From contig JAAFGW010000192.1 in assembly GCA_010365175.1 (NCBI GenBank), positions 1 through 6,083 on the forward strand: a stretch of 6,083 bases of DNA. The letters are read 5' to 3'. The notes under the pieces were generated by a model. That model was not told the DNA's origin, made no database searches, and worked only from the letters and a program-made list of their open reading frames with translations. Below are positions 5,587-6,083 of the stretch, piece by piece. The DNA is from Sulfuriferula multivorans. GTDB taxonomy: Bacteria > Pseudomonadota > Gammaproteobacteria > Burkholderiales > Thiobacillaceae. Each line of letters opens with the position of its first letter. Position 1 is the stretch's first letter. Both the position numbers and the translations under genes were made by a program.

Positions 5587-5615
5587 AAAGTAGGTCAGGC
5601 ATTACTTGTATTCAA
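5587..5615 (-). promoter_or_regulatory. Probable sigma-70 promoter of the DsrC-like gene
   Basis: On the minus strand TTGAAT (5615-5610) and TACTTT (5592-5587) are separated by 17 bases. The -35 matches TTGACA at its first four positions. The -10 keeps the three most conserved positions of TATAAT. Transcription would start near 5580, about 28 bases before the start codon. Confidence 0.45.
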
Positions 5616-5640
5616 GCTTGTTTTTTTGATGGGTGGGCCA

Positions 5641-5670
5641 GAAGGCCATGAAAGGCCATGAAAGGCGTGA
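5641..5670 (+). repeat. Three tandem 10-bp repeats (AAAGGCCATG type)
   Basis: The units are GAAGGCCATG, AAAGGCCATG and AAAGGCGTGA in direct head-to-tail order. A 10-base period is close to one DNA helical turn, so the copies would lie on the same face. They sit between the divergent DsrC-like and dodecin genes, just upstream of a possible dodecin promoter. They could be a regulator-binding array or a simple slippage repeat. Confidence 0.6.
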
Positions 5671-5687
5671 GCCGGCATATTTTGTGG

Positions 5688-5715
5688 TTGGAATCTCGCT
5701 GTAAGTTGATAGGCT
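5688..5715 (+). promoter_or_regulatory. Weak sigma-70-like promoter candidate for the dodecin gene
   Basis: TTGGAA (5688-5693) and TAGGCT (5710-5715) are 16 bases apart. The -35 matches four of six consensus bases and the -10 matches only the three strongest positions. It is correctly placed about 38 bases before the dodecin start, but the match is modest. Confidence 0.3.
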
Positions 5716-5752
5716 GAATAGGGGTCGAGTTCAGTCATCCAGCGGAGGCAAT

Positions 5753-5953
5753 ATGAGCATTGCAAAAACCATAGAGATCACAGCGAGTTCAAATAAAGGC
5801 TTTGAAGAGGCAATCAAGAAAGGGATTAAGAAAGCATCCGAATCATTGAAAAACATTACGGGCGCCTGGGTGATGGATCAGAGTATTAAAGTGAGCAAAG
5901 ACGTGGTGTCCGAGTACACGGTCAGGATGAAAATCACCTTTGTGCTTAAGTGA
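5753..5953 (+). CDS. Dodecin-family protein
   Basis: This 66-residue protein has the dodecin beta-alpha-beta-beta layout. A first strand, AKTIEITASS (4-13), leads into the helix GFEEAIKKGIKKASESLKN (16-34), then strands GAWVMDQSIKV (37-47) and SEYTVRMKITFVLK (53-66). Dodecins assemble into hollow cytoplasmic dodecamers that bind flavin pairs and are thought to store or sequester flavin. In the Halobacterium protein Trp36 and Gln55 hold the flavin. By my alignment the first position is Gly37, with Trp39 two residues on, and the second is Thr56. This protein therefore belongs to the GAW-type branch, and flavin binding is not assured. GGAGG at 5744-5748 lies 4 bases before the ATG. It is divergent from the DsrC-like gene and appears to be monocistronic. 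Confidence 0.85.
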   Translation: MSIAKTIEITASSNKGFEEAIKKGIKKASESLKNITGAWVMDQSIKVSKDVVSEYTVRMKITFVLK

Positions 5954-5967
5954 GCTGCAGCAATAGG

Positions 5968-5995
5968 AGGGGTGCTTATCCCCTGTTGTGGGGGG
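5968..5995. other. Two mutually exclusive short GC hairpins after the dodecin gene
   Basis: AGGGG (5968-5972) can pair with CCCCT (5980-5984), or the same CCCC (5980-5983) can pair with GGGG in the run at 5990-5995. Neither is followed by a T-tract on the plus strand, so this is at best a weak or factor-dependent transcript end for dodecin. Confidence 0.3.
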
Positions 5996-6011
5996 TGTCC
6001 GCGATTTTGTG

Positions 6012-6029
6012 TAAACGGGAAATCGTTTA
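6012..6029. other. Small hairpin near the right edge
   Basis: TAAACG (6012-6017) and CGTTTA (6024-6029) form a perfect six-base stem around a six-base loop. The stop codon of the possible minus-strand gene at the edge falls within one arm. No T-tract follows on either strand, so termination is uncertain. Confidence 0.3.
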
Positions 6030-6083
6030 ATGCTGCGGCATACGTTCATCGAACATGATTGTGAACCGATTCAATGCCGCTTT
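6027..6083 (-). CDS. Possible C-terminal end of a convergent gene (partial)
   Basis: On the minus strand the frame is open from the right edge and reads KAALNRFTIMFDERMPQH before a TAA at 6029-6027. Composition and codons look ordinary for this genome, and a gene end converging on dodecin would fit the nearby hairpins. The opposite strand is equally open: an ATG at 6030 with GGGA 9 bases upstream starts MLRHTFIEHDCEPIQCRF and runs off the edge. With 18 codons neither can be proved; I slightly favour the minus strand because the plus reading uses two cysteines in 18 residues. Confidence 0.3.
   Translation of the reverse strand, partial: KAALNRFTIMFDERMPQH
6035..6080. repeat. Nested inverted repeats at the right edge
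   Basis: GCGGCAT (6035-6041) is complementary to ATGCCGC (6074-6080), and inside it GTTCA (6044-6048) is complementary to TGAAC (6062-6066). Together they could form a long interrupted stem-loop, with TTT beginning at the window end. If the edge frame is coding, this lies within it and may be coincidental. Confidence 0.3.

Noticed and set aside
5605..5627. CAAGCTTG palindrome followed by seven T residues, resembling a plus-strand terminator
   Set aside because: The stem has no proper loop and at most four pairs, and no plus-strand gene ends upstream. It overlaps the probable promoter of the DsrC-like gene.
5843..6049. Minus-strand reading frame (68 aa) opposite dodecin
   Set aside because: It is antisense to dodecin and covers the GC hairpins; there is no motif or ribosome site worth noting.

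Overview
The window looks like chromosomal DNA from a motile Pseudomonadota, most likely a betaproteobacterium. This is inferred from a moderate GC content, dense gene packing, sigma-28-type promoters, HDOD proteins of a kind I associate with Betaproteobacteria, and an FlhG/FleN-like ATPase. No rRNA, tRNA, insertion sequence, CRISPR array or phage gene is visible. All taxonomic and functional names are from reading motifs; no database was searched.

Layout. At the left edge the last codons of one gene (2-55) overlap by ATGA with a small gene of unknown function (52-342). A strong intrinsic terminator (380-417) closes that operon. A class I SAM-dependent methyltransferase follows (454-1278). 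Next come two tandem HDOD-domain paralogues of nearly equal length (1384-2214 and 2408-3241), each preceded by a convincing FliA (sigma-28) promoter. Converging on them from the minus strand is a two-gene operon. It holds a diguanylate cyclase with an intact GGEEF active site and I-site (4892-4095), coupled by an ATGA overlap to an FlhG/FleN/MinD-type ATPase (4098-3262). Next is 288 bp without a gene, holding a near-perfect terminator for the gene beyond it. That gene is a minus-strand DsrC/TusE-family protein with an unusual C-terminus (5552-5181). A divergent intergenic region with 10-bp tandem repeats leads to a small dodecin-family gene (5753-5953). The right edge carries an ambiguous partial reading frame and several hairpins.

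How the genes may work together. The centre of the window reads as a motility and signalling module. The two HDOD genes appear to be transcribed with the late flagellar (class III) regulon. The facing operon makes c-di-GMP and an ATPase of the family that sets flagellar number and position. The usual FlhG partners, FlhF and FliA, are not beside it; a GGDEF enzyme takes their place. The DsrC-like protein (sulfur relay or regulation) and dodecin (flavin storage or buffering) seem to be independent single-gene units. The best candidate for something undescribed is the FliA-driven tandem HDOD pair facing the cyclase-FlhG operon.
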